Below are positions 13,831 through 22,821 of a stretch of 34,672 bases of DNA, piece after piece (the stretch's first letter is position 1; each line of letters begins with the position of its first letter). Made by a program: the position numbers and the translations under genes. Source of the DNA: an uncultured Lachnospiraceae bacterium (lineage in GTDB: Bacteria; Bacillota; Clostridia; Lachnospirales; Lachnospiraceae); the NCBI GenBank assembly GCA_947627245.1, contig CANQVH010000038.1:1-34672 (forward strand). The letters are read 5' to 3'. Under the pieces are notes generated by a model, which ran no database searches, was not told the origin of the DNA, and saw nothing but the letters and a program-made list of their open reading frames with translations.

Positions 13831-15834
13831 ATGAGCGCGAAAAAAAGATATAACATCGGCGTCATGGTCGGCGGTATGCACGGCACATTCCCAAAGCAGA
13901 TCATCAGCGGCGCGATCGCGGCCGGCGACGAGTTTGACGTAAATATCTGCCTCTTTCTGGGTACGCAGACGAAGGGTTACTTTCAGGACATTCTGCTGGA
14001 CGAATACAAGCAGGACACATATGATTACCAGTTTAACACAGTATACGACTATGCGCTGATCAGCGGGCTCGACGGTCTGATCATCAGCTACGGGACGCTT
14101 GACCGGTATATGGGGGATATCACTGTAGAGGAATTCGCGGAAAAGTTCCGTCACATCCCCACCATCTTCATGTCAACCGTGACCGATCTCCCGGGCTGCC
14201 ATTCTCTGATCTCAGATAATTATCAGGGGATTTCCATGGTAGTCGAGCATTTGATCGAGAAACACCACTGCGAGCATATTCTCTTTATGACCGGGCCGAA
14301 AAACAACACCGACTCGATTGAGCGCAAGCATGCCTATCTGGACACGATGGCCAGACATTCTCTGCCCGTCACTCCCAAAATGATCGGTACGGGCAATTTT
14401 TCCGAGTTCGTAAACGATGAGGTGGAAAAGCTGCTCGACGATAACCCTGACGCTCAGGCGATCGTGTTCGCGAATGACGATATGGCGATTGCAGGCTACA
14501 AAGTCTGCAAGAAACGGGGACTCGTTGTCGGAAAGGATATCTTAATCACCGGTTTTGATGATTCTGAAATCGCCGTGAGCATGAATCCGCCGCTCACCAC
14601 GGTCGCGCAGGACGGAGTCGCCATGTCCCGCACAGCGATCCATGATATGCTGCGTGTCCTGCAGCATGACAATGTCGTTTCCCGCCGCATTCCCGTCTCG
14701 TTTGTTCAGCGGGAATCCTGCGGCTGTCCGCCTGCGGAGGAGTCCGGGAAAATCCCCGCGACGGATCTTGCGCAGGAGGTTCACAAGCTGACCCTGACAA
14801 TTGCGGACATGAAGGCTGAATTCACGAACTTCCAGCGCAAATCGTGGTTTATCCCGATTATTGCGCGAGAGCTGAATGATTACATGGATGATGAAAAGGA
14901 ATTTTGTCTCCAGATCATGGAGCGGATCCGGGAACTACGCACGAAGGCATCCTATCTCTTCCTGCTCGACCCGCCGATCGTCTACGACGGTAAAAGCGAC
15001 TGGACGTGTCCGGAAACGCTGCGTCTGGCCTCCTTCTACCGCAACGGTCGCTCCGTCTCCTACGAGCCGTCCGACCGACCGCATGTGACTGCGGACAATC
15101 CTATCTCCAAGCTTACGCACGACGGGGATCTGCACAATTTCATGACCTTTCTGCTGTTTTCCGGCGAAAGACAGTACGGGCTTCTGCAGTGCGACATCAA
15201 GAGTGAGGATTTCTCCTTCTTCTATTTTCTCAGCCTTCAGATCGGCCTGTCTTTGCGCTATCTGGAGATCAGCAAGGCCGAGGCTGCGTATCGCCTCGCG
15301 ATGTCCAACGACATGGAGAAAATCCGCGAGGAGAACCGTGCGCTCGATATCAAGTCCGGCTATGACAAGCTGACCGGGCTGCTGAATCTGCACGGATTGA
15401 CGGACCGCATCACAAAGGTGCATCAGACGGTCACCACGGAAAACGCCCACATGATCTACGCCGATCTGGATCACCTGAAGGAGATCAACGATACTTGGGG
15501 ACATTTCGAGGGGAATTTCGCGCTTCAGTCGATCAGCAACATCCTGAAATCGTGCCTGCGCGATTCGGATATCGTCGCGCGCGTCGGCGGAGACGAGTTC
15601 GTTGCCCTCGTGACATCCGGCTCCGAGACATTTGAATCGCTTTTCCGTGAGCGCATCGCCACGGCCTGCCGCGAGCTGAACGCATCCTCCGGCAAGCCCT
15701 ACTATGTAGAGATCTCCATGGGAATCACGCGCTTCCATCTGAAGCCTGAGACAGACCTGCAGTCTGTTGTAGCCGAGGCCGATAAGCGCTTGTACGAGGC
15801 CAAGAAAAGCCGACGCTCATCCATCCGCAAATAA
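13831..15834 (+). CDS. Diguanylate cyclase with LacI-like ligand-binding domain
   Basis: 667 residues. ATG 13831 has GAGGG at eight bases; an upstream ATG at 13816 has no RBS. Residues about 8-290 form a periplasmic-binding-protein-like fold as in LacI regulators (YNIGVMVGGMHGTFPKQIIS; IVFANDDMAIAGYKVCKKRG; DILITGFDDSEIAVSMNPPL), but there is no N-terminal helix-turn-helix and no signal peptide, so it probably senses a cytoplasmic ligand, perhaps a sugar. A helical and GAF-like middle part follows. The C-terminal GGDEF domain has the intact motif RVGGDEF (GGDEF at 586-590) and should make cyclic di-GMP from GTP. It is divergent from the cotJ operon with about 190 bases between starts. Confidence 0.85.
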   Translation: MSAKKRYNIGVMVGGMHGTFPKQIISGAIAAGDEFDVNICLFLGTQTKGYFQDILLDEYKQDTYDYQFNTVYDYALISGLDGLIISYGTLDRYMGDITVEEFAEKFRHIPTIFMSTVTDLPGCHSLISDNYQGISMVVEHLIEKHHCEHILFMTGPKNNTDSIERKHAYLDTMARHSLPVTPKMIGTGNFSEFVNDEVEKLLDDNPDAQAIVFANDDMAIAGYKVCKKRGLVVGKDILITGFDDSEIAVSMNPPLTTVAQDGVAMSRTAIHDMLRVLQHDNVVSRRIPVSFVQRESCGCPPAEESGKIPATDLAQEVHKLTLTIADMKAEFTNFQRKSWFIPIIARELNDYMDDEKEFCLQIMERIRELRTKASYLFLLDPPIVYDGKSDWTCPETLRLASFYRNGRSVSYEPSDRPHVTADNPISKLTHDGDLHNFMTFLLFSGERQYGLLQCDIKSEDFSFFYFLSLQIGLSLRYLEISKAEAAYRLAMSNDMEKIREENRALDIKSGYDKLTGLLNLHGLTDRITKVHQTVTTENAHMIYADLDHLKEINDTWGHFEGNFALQSISNILKSCLRDSDIVARVGGDEFVALVTSGSETFESLFRERIATACRELNASSGKPYYVEISMGITRFHLKPETDLQSVVAEADKRLYEAKKSRRSSIRK

Positions 15835-15855
15835 AATCTTCCTTTGCAGAAAATT

Positions 15856-15897
15856 GCCCTGCGGCACCGTTTTGATTTCCGGTATCGCAGGGCTTTT
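15856..15897. terminator. Rho-independent terminator after the diguanylate cyclase
   Basis: GCCCTGCGGCACCG pairs with CGGTATCGCAGGGC and is followed by TTTTT on the plus strand. It lies between the convergent cyclase and metA genes and may serve both. Confidence 0.85.
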
Positions 15898-15910
15898 TAT
15901 GAATTCTATA

Positions 15911-16837
15911 TCAGCGAAAATCCGGCGCCCCGACCATGTTGTATGGGGTAACCTGATAGACGTAATAATTAAGCCAGTTCGTATAGAGATTGTTCGCGTG
16001 TGAACGCCAGCGCAGGAGCGGCTTGACGTTCGGATCATCGTTTTCATAATAATTCTTCGGGATCTCGATCGGCAGACCCTTGCCCAGATCGCGCCGGTAC
16101 TCTCCGTCCAGCGTCACCCTGTCGTATTCCGGGTGTCCCATGACAAAAATCTTCCGGCCGTTGTCCGCCATCGCAAGGAACAGTCCCGCCTCATCGGATT
16201 CCGCAAGGATCGTCAGCTCCTTCACCTTGCGAATCTCCTCGATCGGCACATCCGTATGCCTCGAATGCGGCGCAAGGAACACATCATCAAATCCGCGCAC
16301 CAGCGGAATCTTGCGGTTCAGGACGCGGTGCCAGAACAGTCCGAACAGCTTCTTGTCCAGCAGCCTCTTCTGAAGACCGTAGTGGTAATACAGCCCGGCC
16401 TGCGCGGCCCAGCAAAGATAGATCGTCGAGGTAACATTCTCCTCCGTCCAGTCAATGATCCGGGTAAGCTCTTCCCAGTAATCCACTTCTTCAAATTCCA
16501 TCAGCTCTACCGGCGCGCCTGTGATGATCATCCCGTCAAAGCGGCGGTTTCTGATCTCCTCAAACTCCACATAAAACTCGTTCAGATGGCTGGTCGACGT
16601 ATTCTTCGACTCATGGGAGCTCACCTTTACGAAGGTCACATCCACTTGAAGCGGAGTGTTGGAAAGCGAACGCAGCAATTGCAGTTCCGTCTCCTCCTTG
16701 AGCGGCATGAGATTGAGGATCGCAATGTGGATCGGCCGGATGTCCTGATGGATCGCCCGATTCTCATCCATTACGAAGATATTCTCCCGCTCCAGAATTT
16801 CTCTCGCCGGCAAATTGCTCTGTACTTTAATTGGCAT
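15911..16837 (-). CDS. metA: Homoserine O-acyltransferase MetA, probably acetyl-CoA specific
   Basis: 308 residues; ATG 16837 follows AGGAGAAG. It activates the hydroxyl of homoserine for methionine synthesis in the cytoplasm. The class-I glutamine-amidotransferase-like fold is clear: nucleophile Cys142 in YLCWAAQAG, and His235 and Glu237 in GHPEYDR. Residue 111 is Glu (TGAPVELMEFEEVDYW); in this family Glu111 goes with acetyl-CoA use and Gly with succinyl-CoA, so the product is likely O-acetylhomoserine. It is the last gene of a minus-strand unit after ligA (15-base gap). No S-box or T-box riboswitch could be placed in that gap. Confidence 0.92.
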   Translation of the reverse strand: MPIKVQSNLPAREILERENIFVMDENRAIHQDIRPIHIAILNLMPLKEETELQLLRSLSNTPLQVDVTFVKVSSHESKNTSTSHLNEFYVEFEEIRNRRFDGMIITGAPVELMEFEEVDYWEELTRIIDWTEENVTSTIYLCWAAQAGLYYHYGLQKRLLDKKLFGLFWHRVLNRKIPLVRGFDDVFLAPHSRHTDVPIEEIRKVKELTILAESDEAGLFLAMADNGRKIFVMGHPEYDRVTLDGEYRRDLGKGLPIEIPKNYYENDDPNVKPLLRWRSHANNLYTNWLNYYVYQVTPYNMVGAPDFR

Positions 16838-16852
16838 ATTCTGTCTTCTCCT

Positions 16853-18808
16853 TTATCGCATCATATCCAGAAAATCCTCTTCTGACAAGATCGGGATCCC
16901 CAGCTCCGCCGCTTTTTTGTTCTTGGACGAGGTCGACATCGTATCATTGTTGATCAGATAGTCCGTCTTCTTTGACACGGAGCCCGATACCTTGCCGCCC
17001 CGCTCCTCGATATAAGCCTTGAGCTCGTCGCGATTCGCGAAGTGGTTCACACTGCCCGTAATCACAAACGTCTTGCCCGCAAGCGCCTGCGGCGCGGTCT
17101 CCTCCGGCGCCTCCTCCAGATCGAGCTCCCTAAGAAGCAGATCCAGCGTTTCACAGTTTTCCCGGTCGGCAAAATAGTCCGCCACGGACGCCGCGATCAC
17201 CTCTCCCAGCCCTTCGATCGAGGCAAGCTCGTCCTTCGCGCTGTTTCGAAGCTTTGTGAGATCGTACCCGCAAAACTGACACAGAAGCCGCGCGTTCGCC
17301 GTCCCGATATTCGGGATTCCGAGCCCGTAGATCAGCCTCGGAAGCGTCGTATGGCGCGCCCGCTCAACGCTTTCGATCAGATTCGCGTAGGATTTCTCGC
17401 CGAATCCCTCCATTTCTACGATCTCTTCACGGTGATCGTCCAGATGAAAGATATCGGCATACGTATGAATATACCCTTTTGCGATGAATTTTTCAAGAGT
17501 AGCTTCCGACAAACCCTCTATATTCAGCGCATTTCTGCTCACAAACAAGGTAAATGATTTGATCTTCTTTGCGCTGCACTGCTCGTTCGTACAGTAAAGC
17601 GTCTCCGCGTCATTCATCGAACGGATCTCGGTCCGCCCTCCGCATACCGGGCAGGTCTTCGGAATCTCGATGTTCCCGCTCCCGGTCAGATTCTCCGCGA
17701 TCTGCGGGATAATCATGTTCGCCTTGTAGACCGTGACCGTATCCCCTATCCCGAGCTTCATCGCTTTCATAATGCTCAGATTGTGTACGCTCGCGCGGCT
17801 GACCGTCGTGCCCTCCAGCTCTACCGGGTCAAAGACTGCCACCGGGTTGATGAGTCCCGTCCGCGACGGACTCCACTCGATCTCCCGCAGCGTCGTCTCG
17901 CACGTCTCATCCTGCCACTTGAAGGCAATCGAATCGCGCGGAAACTTGGCCGTGCGGCCGAGCGACTGCCCATATGCAATGTCATTGTAGGTAACGACAA
18001 GCCCGTCCGACGGCACGTCATAGTGCACAATCTTCTCCGCAAACCATGACACCGTCTCCTCCATCGTGTCGGCTGTCGCGTGACGGTATTCCACCGTCTC
18101 AAATCCCTGCCGTCTCAGCCACTCGAACTGATTGCTGCGCAGATTTCCGAAATCCACATTCTCCGCTTTTACCAACGCAAACGCATAGAACCGGACATGC
18201 CGATTCGCGGTAATCTCGTTATTCAGTTGGCGCACCGAGCCGCTGCAGAGATTGCGCGGATTCTTGTAGCGTGCCTGTGCATCCTCAATCTCGCTGTTGA
18301 TCTTCTCAAATTCAGAGTATGTGATGACGGCCTCCCCGCGCAGGATCAGCTCCCCCTGATAGGGAATGCGAAGCGGAATGTTCTGGAATACCCGCGCGTT
18401 GTTGGTGATCACCTCGCCGATCTCCCCGTTTCCTCTCGTGACCGCTTTTTCGAGCGTCCCGTTCCGATACGTCAGCACCACGGTAAGCCCGTCGAGCTTC
18501 CATGAGACCAGCACCTCGTGACCGTCCGCAAAAGTCCTCAGCTCTTCGCGCTCCTTTGTCTTTCCGAGAGAAAGCATCGGGGATTCGTGGCGTTCCTTCG
18601 GAAGCGCGTCGAGCGCCTCATAGCCGACCGTAACGGTCGGGCTGCCCGCCAGCACGGTCCCCGTCTCCTGTTCAAGCTTCACAAGCTCGTCATAGAGGTT
18701 GTCATATTCCAGATTGCTCATGATCTCACGGTCTTCCTGATAATACGCCTTTGACGCCTCGCGAAGCCGTTCTGATATTTCCTTCATCCGCTCAATCTTC
18801 TGATTCAT
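16853..18808 (-). CDS. ligA: NAD-dependent DNA ligase (divergent LigA)
   Basis: 651 residues. It seals nicks in DNA using NAD+. The adenylation domain has Lys104 in SWKLDGLTV, the KxDG nucleotidyl lysine, and TRGNGEIGE and NPRNLCSGSVRQ motifs. An OB fold, a four-cysteine zinc finger (CPVC...CTNEQC), helix-hairpin-helix repeats (IEGLSEATLEKF; EGLGEVIAASVADYF) and a C-terminal BRCT domain (LAGKTFVITGSVNHFANRDE) follow in LigA order. Several usually invariant positions differ (SWKLDG for ExKxDG, TRGNG for TRGDG), so it may be a second, specialised ligase rather than the main one. The start overlaps the stop of the pseudouridine synthase gene by four bases. Confidence 0.88.
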   Translation of the reverse strand: MNQKIERMKEISERLREASKAYYQEDREIMSNLEYDNLYDELVKLEQETGTVLAGSPTVTVGYEALDALPKERHESPMLSLGKTKEREELRTFADGHEVLVSWKLDGLTVVLTYRNGTLEKAVTRGNGEIGEVITNNARVFQNIPLRIPYQGELILRGEAVITYSEFEKINSEIEDAQARYKNPRNLCSGSVRQLNNEITANRHVRFYAFALVKAENVDFGNLRSNQFEWLRRQGFETVEYRHATADTMEETVSWFAEKIVHYDVPSDGLVVTYNDIAYGQSLGRTAKFPRDSIAFKWQDETCETTLREIEWSPSRTGLINPVAVFDPVELEGTTVSRASVHNLSIMKAMKLGIGDTVTVYKANMIIPQIAENLTGSGNIEIPKTCPVCGGRTEIRSMNDAETLYCTNEQCSAKKIKSFTLFVSRNALNIEGLSEATLEKFIAKGYIHTYADIFHLDDHREEIVEMEGFGEKSYANLIESVERARHTTLPRLIYGLGIPNIGTANARLLCQFCGYDLTKLRNSAKDELASIEGLGEVIAASVADYFADRENCETLDLLLRELDLEEAPEETAPQALAGKTFVITGSVNHFANRDELKAYIEERGGKVSGSVSKKTDYLINNDTMSTSSKNKKAAELGIPILSEEDFLDMMR

Positions 18809-19695
18809 CGCTTTTCTGATTCCTTTCCCGGATTTTTGGAGTCCCGGAGCTGTTCCTGAAGCTGCGCAAACTCTTTGCGCGTGACGGCTCTGTACTCGCC
18901 CGGCTTCAGATTGCCGAGTTTAATATTCATAATTCGTACCCGCACAAGACGCTTGACCTTGTAATGAAGCGTCTCGCACATCCTCCTGATCTGCCGGTTC
19001 AGCCCCTGCGTGAGCACCAGCCGGAACTGACATTCCCCCGCCAGCTCGATCCGGCAGGGTCGTGTGGTAACACCGAGATCCTTCAGATACACGCCGGCCG
19101 CCATTTTGTGCAGAAAATCCGGCGTGATATCCTTGTCCACCGTGACAAGATACTCTTTCTCATGATAGTTCCCGGCGCGCATGATCTTATTCAGGATATC
19201 CCCGTAATTCGTCATCAGGAGAAGCCCCTCCGAATCCTTGTCAAGCCGCCCGACGGAAAAAATACGCTTGGGATAATTCACCACATCATAAATCGTCCGA
19301 TCGCCCCAGCGGCGGTCCGTCGTACATACCACACCGCGCGGCTTATTGACCGCCAGCAGGATCATTTCCCGCTCCGGCTCAACGCTTCGGCCGTTCACCG
19401 ACACCTTCTGTCCCCGCGATATTTTCTGTCCCTGCACCGCTCTTTGGCCGTCGACAAACACCTTTCCCGCCTCAATCAGCCGGTCCGCCTCACGTCTCGA
19501 ACAGAAGCCGGCGTCGCTCAGGTACTTGTTCAGCCGCACCTCGTCGGAGGTCTGCTTTTTTGTAAATTTATGTTCCTTCGTATTGTTTTCTCTCACCGCC
19601 GTATCTGTCCTTCCGCCGTTTTGCTCTGCTGCCTTTTGCTTTTTTGCCTCGTTCCTGCCTGTCCTTCCGCCGTTTTGCGTTGCTGCCTTTTGCAT
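18805..19695 (-). CDS. Pseudouridine synthase of the RsuA/RluB/RluF family
   Basis: 296 residues from ATG 19695. An upstream ATG at 19740 is rejected because the promoter at 19712-19740 lies inside that extension. Residues 50-105 form an S4 RNA-binding domain (VRLNKYLSDAGFCSRREADR), followed by the catalytic domain with Asp152 in GRLDKDSEGLLLMTN. The family isomerizes uridine in rRNA; TIYDVVNYPKRIFSVGRLDK is closest to RluF/RluB types. The N-terminus carries a duplicated lysine/glutamine-rich stretch (QKAATQNGGRT, QKAAEQNGGRT). It is first in the operon with ligA and metA. Confidence 0.88.
   Translation of the reverse strand: MQKAATQNGGRTGRNEAKKQKAAEQNGGRTDTAVRENNTKEHKFTKKQTSDEVRLNKYLSDAGFCSRREADRLIEAGKVFVDGQRAVQGQKISRGQKVSVNGRSVEPEREMILLAVNKPRGVVCTTDRRWGDRTIYDVVNYPKRIFSVGRLDKDSEGLLLMTNYGDILNKIMRAGNYHEKEYLVTVDKDITPDFLHKMAAGVYLKDLGVTTRPCRIELAGECQFRLVLTQGLNRQIRRMCETLHYKVKRLVRVRIMNIKLGNLKPGEYRAVTRKEFAQLQEQLRDSKNPGKESEKR
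19605..19693 (-). repeat. Tandem coding repeat in the pseudouridine synthase gene
   Basis: A 35-base stretch at 19605-19639 (CTGTCCTTCCGCCGTTTTGC...) recurs at 19659-19693 with about two mismatches, a period of 54 bases (18 codons). It encodes the QKAAxQNGGRT duplication at the N-terminus. Confidence 0.75.
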
Positions 19696-19711
19696 TTTGA
19701 GCCTTGCCCGT

Positions 19712-19740
19712 ATCTTACCACATTCCGGAAACAGAGACAA
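19712..19740 (-). promoter_or_regulatory. Promoter of the pseudouridine synthase - ligA - metA operon
   Basis: On the minus strand TTGTCT (19735-19740), 17 bases, TAAGAT (19712-19717). It sits 17 bases before the chosen ATG at 19695, and its position decides that start. Confidence 0.6.
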
Positions 19741-19815
19741 CAGCTTCGCGAAAAATAAAAAAAGAGGATCACCGCAGATCGCGACAATCCCCTTGCCATC
19801 CTTGTCTTTTCGTGA

Positions 19816-20808
19816 TTATCCGGCTGTGAGATACTGCGTCATCACGTATCCCTCGGTCGGCGTTCCCTCCGAAGAATAATACCTGACATGGGACCAGCCG
19901 TTGTCAAGATTTTCAAGCACCTCGACCTGCATCCCGGGCGCCAGTGTCCCATATTTCGTGCTCTCCGCGGAAGGCTCCTCGCGGACGTTCACGCCCGTAG
20001 AAGCGTACATCGTGCCTGTCTGACCGCCGCCTTCGACTCCGTCCGTATCGCCGTCCTCCTGACCGTCCTCAGAGCCGTCGCCGTCCGTCCCGTCCGTGTC
20101 GCCGCTGCCCTCTCCGCTGTTGATCGAAGCGATGAACGATTCCAAATCCGGATCCTGCGCGATGCAGTCCTCATATCTGTCCGCGACATCCTTTCTCAGC
20201 ACCTGCACGTCGTCATCCGATCCTACCTGCTCCAGATACGCCTTCTGATCTGCATGGCTGTCTATATCCGACACGATCAGATTGCCCTCTTCATCCGTAA
20301 CCAGATACAGTCCGCGCAGCGTCGGGATCAGCGTATCAACGCCCGTAACCTTCGCGTCAAAATAAGCAAACACAACATACGAACCCGAGGTCAGTCCTGC
20401 CTTGGAGTAGGTCATAAGGTTGTTGTAAGCCTCTATCACATCGTCCAGAGACTCATAGCCCGCCTTCGACTTGTCGTCCATCACCTCGCAGATCTCTCCG
20501 AGCGTGTCATAATCCTGATTCAGCTTGGCCGTGTAGTACCGCGTCACGAAATCCAGCACGTCCTTCTGATTCCGCTCGAGCGCGTCTCCCGCCGTAGTGA
20601 TCGGCGTATCCGCCTTATCGTCGTCTGCGGCCTTCGTCTCCTGCTCGACCACCTTGTCGCTCTTCTTGGGCTTCTCCTCACCCGATTTCTTGTGTCCCCC
20701 GATCAGCCGGACCGCGAACACGATGATCAGAATGACTAAGAGCCCGGCCACACCAAGCAGAATGTATCTCAGATTATCGGAAATCCATTCTCTGATATCG
20801 TCTAACAT
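19816..20808 (-). CDS. Membrane-anchored protein with C-terminal SH3b domain
   Basis: 330 residues from ATG 20808 (GAGGGGG eight bases before); the longer frame from 20886 has no such signal. A single membrane segment spans about residues 16-38 (YILLGVAGLLVILIIVFAVR). A charged linker and a domain of about 150 residues (ITTAGDALERNQKDVLDFVT... resembling NTF2-like folds) follow. Next comes a low-complexity Gly/Asp/Glu linker, and a bacterial SH3 domain closes the protein (TGVNVREEPSAESTKYGTLA... GYVMTQYL). The topology suggests an extracytoplasmic protein that contacts the cell wall. No operon partner is evident. Confidence 0.75.
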   Translation of the reverse strand: MLDDIREWISDNLRYILLGVAGLLVILIIVFAVRLIGGHKKSGEEKPKKSDKVVEQETKAADDDKADTPITTAGDALERNQKDVLDFVTRYYTAKLNQDYDTLGEICEVMDDKSKAGYESLDDVIEAYNNLMTYSKAGLTSGSYVVFAYFDAKVTGVDTLIPTLRGLYLVTDEEGNLIVSDIDSHADQKAYLEQVGSDDDVQVLRKDVADRYEDCIAQDPDLESFIASINSGEGSGDTDGTDGDGSEDGQEDGDTDGVEGGGQTGTMYASTGVNVREEPSAESTKYGTLAPGMQVEVLENLDNGWSHVRYYSSEGTPTEGYVMTQYLTAG

Positions 20809-20929
20809 TGCCCTGTCCCCCTCATATTTTCTTTTTCCCTCAAAAATCTCATTTAATATCAAGATAATTTTAGCATATTTATACATAGATGTAAAGCAAA
20901 CGATTCTTAAAAGAATCCTAAATCCGCGC

Positions 20930-20958
20930 TTTACTTTTTCAAAAAACTATGCTAATAT
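20930..20958 (+). promoter_or_regulatory. Probable promoter of tRNA-Arg
   Basis: TTTACT (20930-20935), 17 bases, TAATAT (20953-20958), ending 19 bases before the mature tRNA 5' end. Confidence 0.5.
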
Positions 20959-20977
20959 GAGTGGGCAATTTTGAGAT

Positions 20978-21050
20978 GCACTTGTAGCTCAGGGGATAGA
21001 GCAGCGGTTTCCGGTACCGCGTGTCGGGGGTTCGATTCCCTCCAAGTGCG
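20978..21050 (+). tRNA. tRNA-Arg, anticodon CCG
   Basis: A complete 73-base cloverleaf: acceptor GCACTTG pairs with CAAGTGC plus discriminator G; D arm GCTCAGGGGATAGAGC; anticodon stem GCGGT/ACCGC around loop TTCCGGT with anticodon CCG (reads CGG, arginine); T arm GGGGG-TTCGATT-CCCTC. The CCA end is not encoded. A T-run follows directly and probably ends transcription. Confidence 0.93.
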
Positions 21051-21104
21051 TTTTTTGTGAAATCTGCTGCGCACGGCTTTCGAAGAAGTCTGCCGCAGCT
21101 TTTT

Positions 21105-22007
21105 TCATGCCGCTTCGGAGGCGACCGCAGCCAGTCTCTTCTCCTCTCTGAAATAGCGATATACGCTGTCGCCCAGAATCTCCTCCTCCGCAACGCATTC
21201 CTCATTGATCTCGCAGACGATCTTTCTGAGCTCCTTCGGCTTGAAATCCTCCATGACCGGAACGATCATGCACTCATGCACGCTGCTCGGCAGGATGAAA
21301 AAATCGCTTTTCAGCCTCTCCGCGACCGCCTCCAGAACCGTCGGATAAAGGATTACGGCTGCTCCGAAGCTCTTTTCCGCATTTGTCAGCACATACATCG
21401 GGATCTGATCCGTACAGGACTCCTCAATCTGTATTCCCATCATATCGCGGAGCACATCGGCAATATAGATGCAGGCATACGGCATAAGCCTCGCCGTATT
21501 GCTCATCGCCGCATCATTAAGCTCCTCGAAATCGGCATCCCACATCTCCATGTGGTCGTTTTTCACCAAGATCCCGGCGTCTCCGAACGTGTCATCATCC
21601 ATCTTATAGTAATACACAACGGCCAGATCGAGAAATTTCCTGTGCGGAACCTGCCCGAGCAGCTCCCGGTTTTTCGCATAGTTCACCAGCCTGCATACAA
21701 CCCGCTTCCGCACCTGCTCAAAGTCCGTATAAAAGGACAGATCATATCTTTCGTCTTTCGCATGACACCTGTGGAATTCTACGATCTGCTCCGCAAGCTC
21801 GTCTATGCTGAAGCCCCTCTGATACTGCCGATAATAGGGATCGAGACAGATCGCAGGCGCGACGTTGCTGTTCCCGTTCAGAATCGTGATCGTGTCTACA
21901 CAGTTTCGATTGTTCTTCAGCACGGACGCAAGCCTTACATTACAGCATCCTCCCGCTTTCTTTTGTACAGAATCTCTGATCGTCTCCAAAAAATTCTGAT
22001 ACTCCAA
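21105..22007 (-). CDS. DUF5688-type protein of unknown function
   Basis: 300 residues, TTG start at 22007 with AGGTGG seven bases before. The body (ITILNGNSNVAPAICLDPYY; FSIDELAEQIVEFHRCHAKD; VVCRLVNYAKNRELLGQVPH; YVLTNAEKSFGAAVILYPTV) matches proteins annotated DUF5688, which are frequent and multi-copy in Lachnospiraceae. It is soluble and has no catalytic motif I can name. It stands alone between tRNA-Arg and efp, and its role is unknown. The family name is from memory. Confidence 0.7.
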   Translation of the reverse strand: MEYQNFLETIRDSVQKKAGGCCNVRLASVLKNNRNCVDTITILNGNSNVAPAICLDPYYRQYQRGFSIDELAEQIVEFHRCHAKDERYDLSFYTDFEQVRKRVVCRLVNYAKNRELLGQVPHRKFLDLAVVYYYKMDDDTFGDAGILVKNDHMEMWDADFEELNDAAMSNTARLMPYACIYIADVLRDMMGIQIEESCTDQIPMYVLTNAEKSFGAAVILYPTVLEAVAERLKSDFFILPSSVHECMIVPVMEDFKPKELRKIVCEINEECVAEEEILGDSVYRYFREEKRLAAVASEAA

Positions 22008-22166
22008 TTACAAACCACCTTTCCATATGCATTTTTATAAATTTGAAATTTGTGTGCGATCGCACCCGAAGCGTCTTCGCGCTCAGAATTTACATCTCAC
22101 AATATATCATATAATTCAACATATTGCAAGTTATTATTTCTAAAATATTTATAAAGTTTTTGCCTC

Positions 22167-22200
22167 AAAAAAGAAGCCGCCCGGCCTTTGCCGGACAGCT
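22167..22200 (-). terminator. Terminator of efp
   Basis: On the minus strand AGCTGTCCGGC and GCCGGGCGGCTT form an imperfect GC-rich hairpin followed by TCTTTTTT. Confidence 0.65.
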
Positions 22201-22263
22201 CCCGTATTTTCTCTTTCTTCAAATCAATCGCAGCTTGAATCCTCCGCATACAGATCAGGACGC

Positions 22264-22821
22264 TTATACTCTGGAAAGGTACTCGCCTGTTCTCGTATCG
22301 ATCTTCAGCTTGTCCCCGGTCTCCACGAACAGCGGAACATACACCGTCGCGCCCGTCTCAACCGTAGCCGGCTTCGTCGCGCCTGTCGCCGTATCGCCCT
22401 TGAAGCCCGGCTCCGTGTCCGTCACCTCAAGCTCTACGAAGAGAGGCGGCTCTACTGCAAATACGTTGCCGTTGTGAGAACAGATCTTCACCATCTCGTT
22501 CTCCTTCACAAACTTCAGCGCATCGCCGATCGCATCCTGATTCAGAGCAATCTGATCATATGTCTCCGTGTTCATGAAATGGAAAAGGTCTCCGTCTGAA
22601 TAGAGATACTGCATCTCCACGCGGTCAATACGCGCCTGCGGGAACTTTTCAGTCGGACGGAACGTCTTCTCTACCACGCCGCCGCTGATGATATTTTTCA
22701 GCTTCGTTCTGACAAAAGCCGCTCCCTTGCCCGGCTTTACATGCTGGAACTCGAGAATCTGGTAAACGCTTCCCTCCATCTCCAAGGTAATGCCGTTCCT
22801 AAAATCACCTGCTGAAATCAT
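22264..22821 (-). CDS. efp: Elongation factor P
   Basis: 185 residues, ATG 22821 after AAGGAGG. All three domains are present: the KOW-like N-terminal domain with the loop [14 protein letters not shown] (Lys32 at the tip, the residue that enters the ribosomal peptidyl-transferase centre), the central OB domain and the C-terminal OB domain ending [14 protein letters not shown] relieves stalling at proline runs. The gene is monocistronic between its terminator and the pyrC promoter region. Confidence 0.96.
   Translation of the reverse strand: MISAGDFRNGITLEMEGSVYQILEFQHVKPGKGAAFVRTKLKNIISGGVVEKTFRPTEKFPQARIDRVEMQYLYSDGDLFHFMNTETYDQIALNQDAIGDALKFVKENEMVKICSHNGNVFAVEPPLFVELEVTDTEPGFKGDTATGATKPATVETGATVYVPLFVETGDKLKIDTRTGEYLSRV

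Noticed and set aside
16838..16852. Possible methionine riboswitch before metA
   Set aside because: Only 15 bases separate metA from ligA, too short for an S-box or T-box leader.
18312..18503. Other short frames within ligA, metA and permease genes
   Set aside because: All are alternative frames of conserved proteins without start signals.
20902..20917. Palindrome GATTCTTAAAAGAATC before tRNA-Arg
   Set aside because: Symmetric but short and AT-rich, with no partner sites or T-run; not enough to call an operator or terminator.
20978..21050. tRNA-Arg as the integration site of an element
   Set aside because: No integrase gene or direct repeat of the tRNA 3' end was seen nearby; the flanking genes look like core chromosome.
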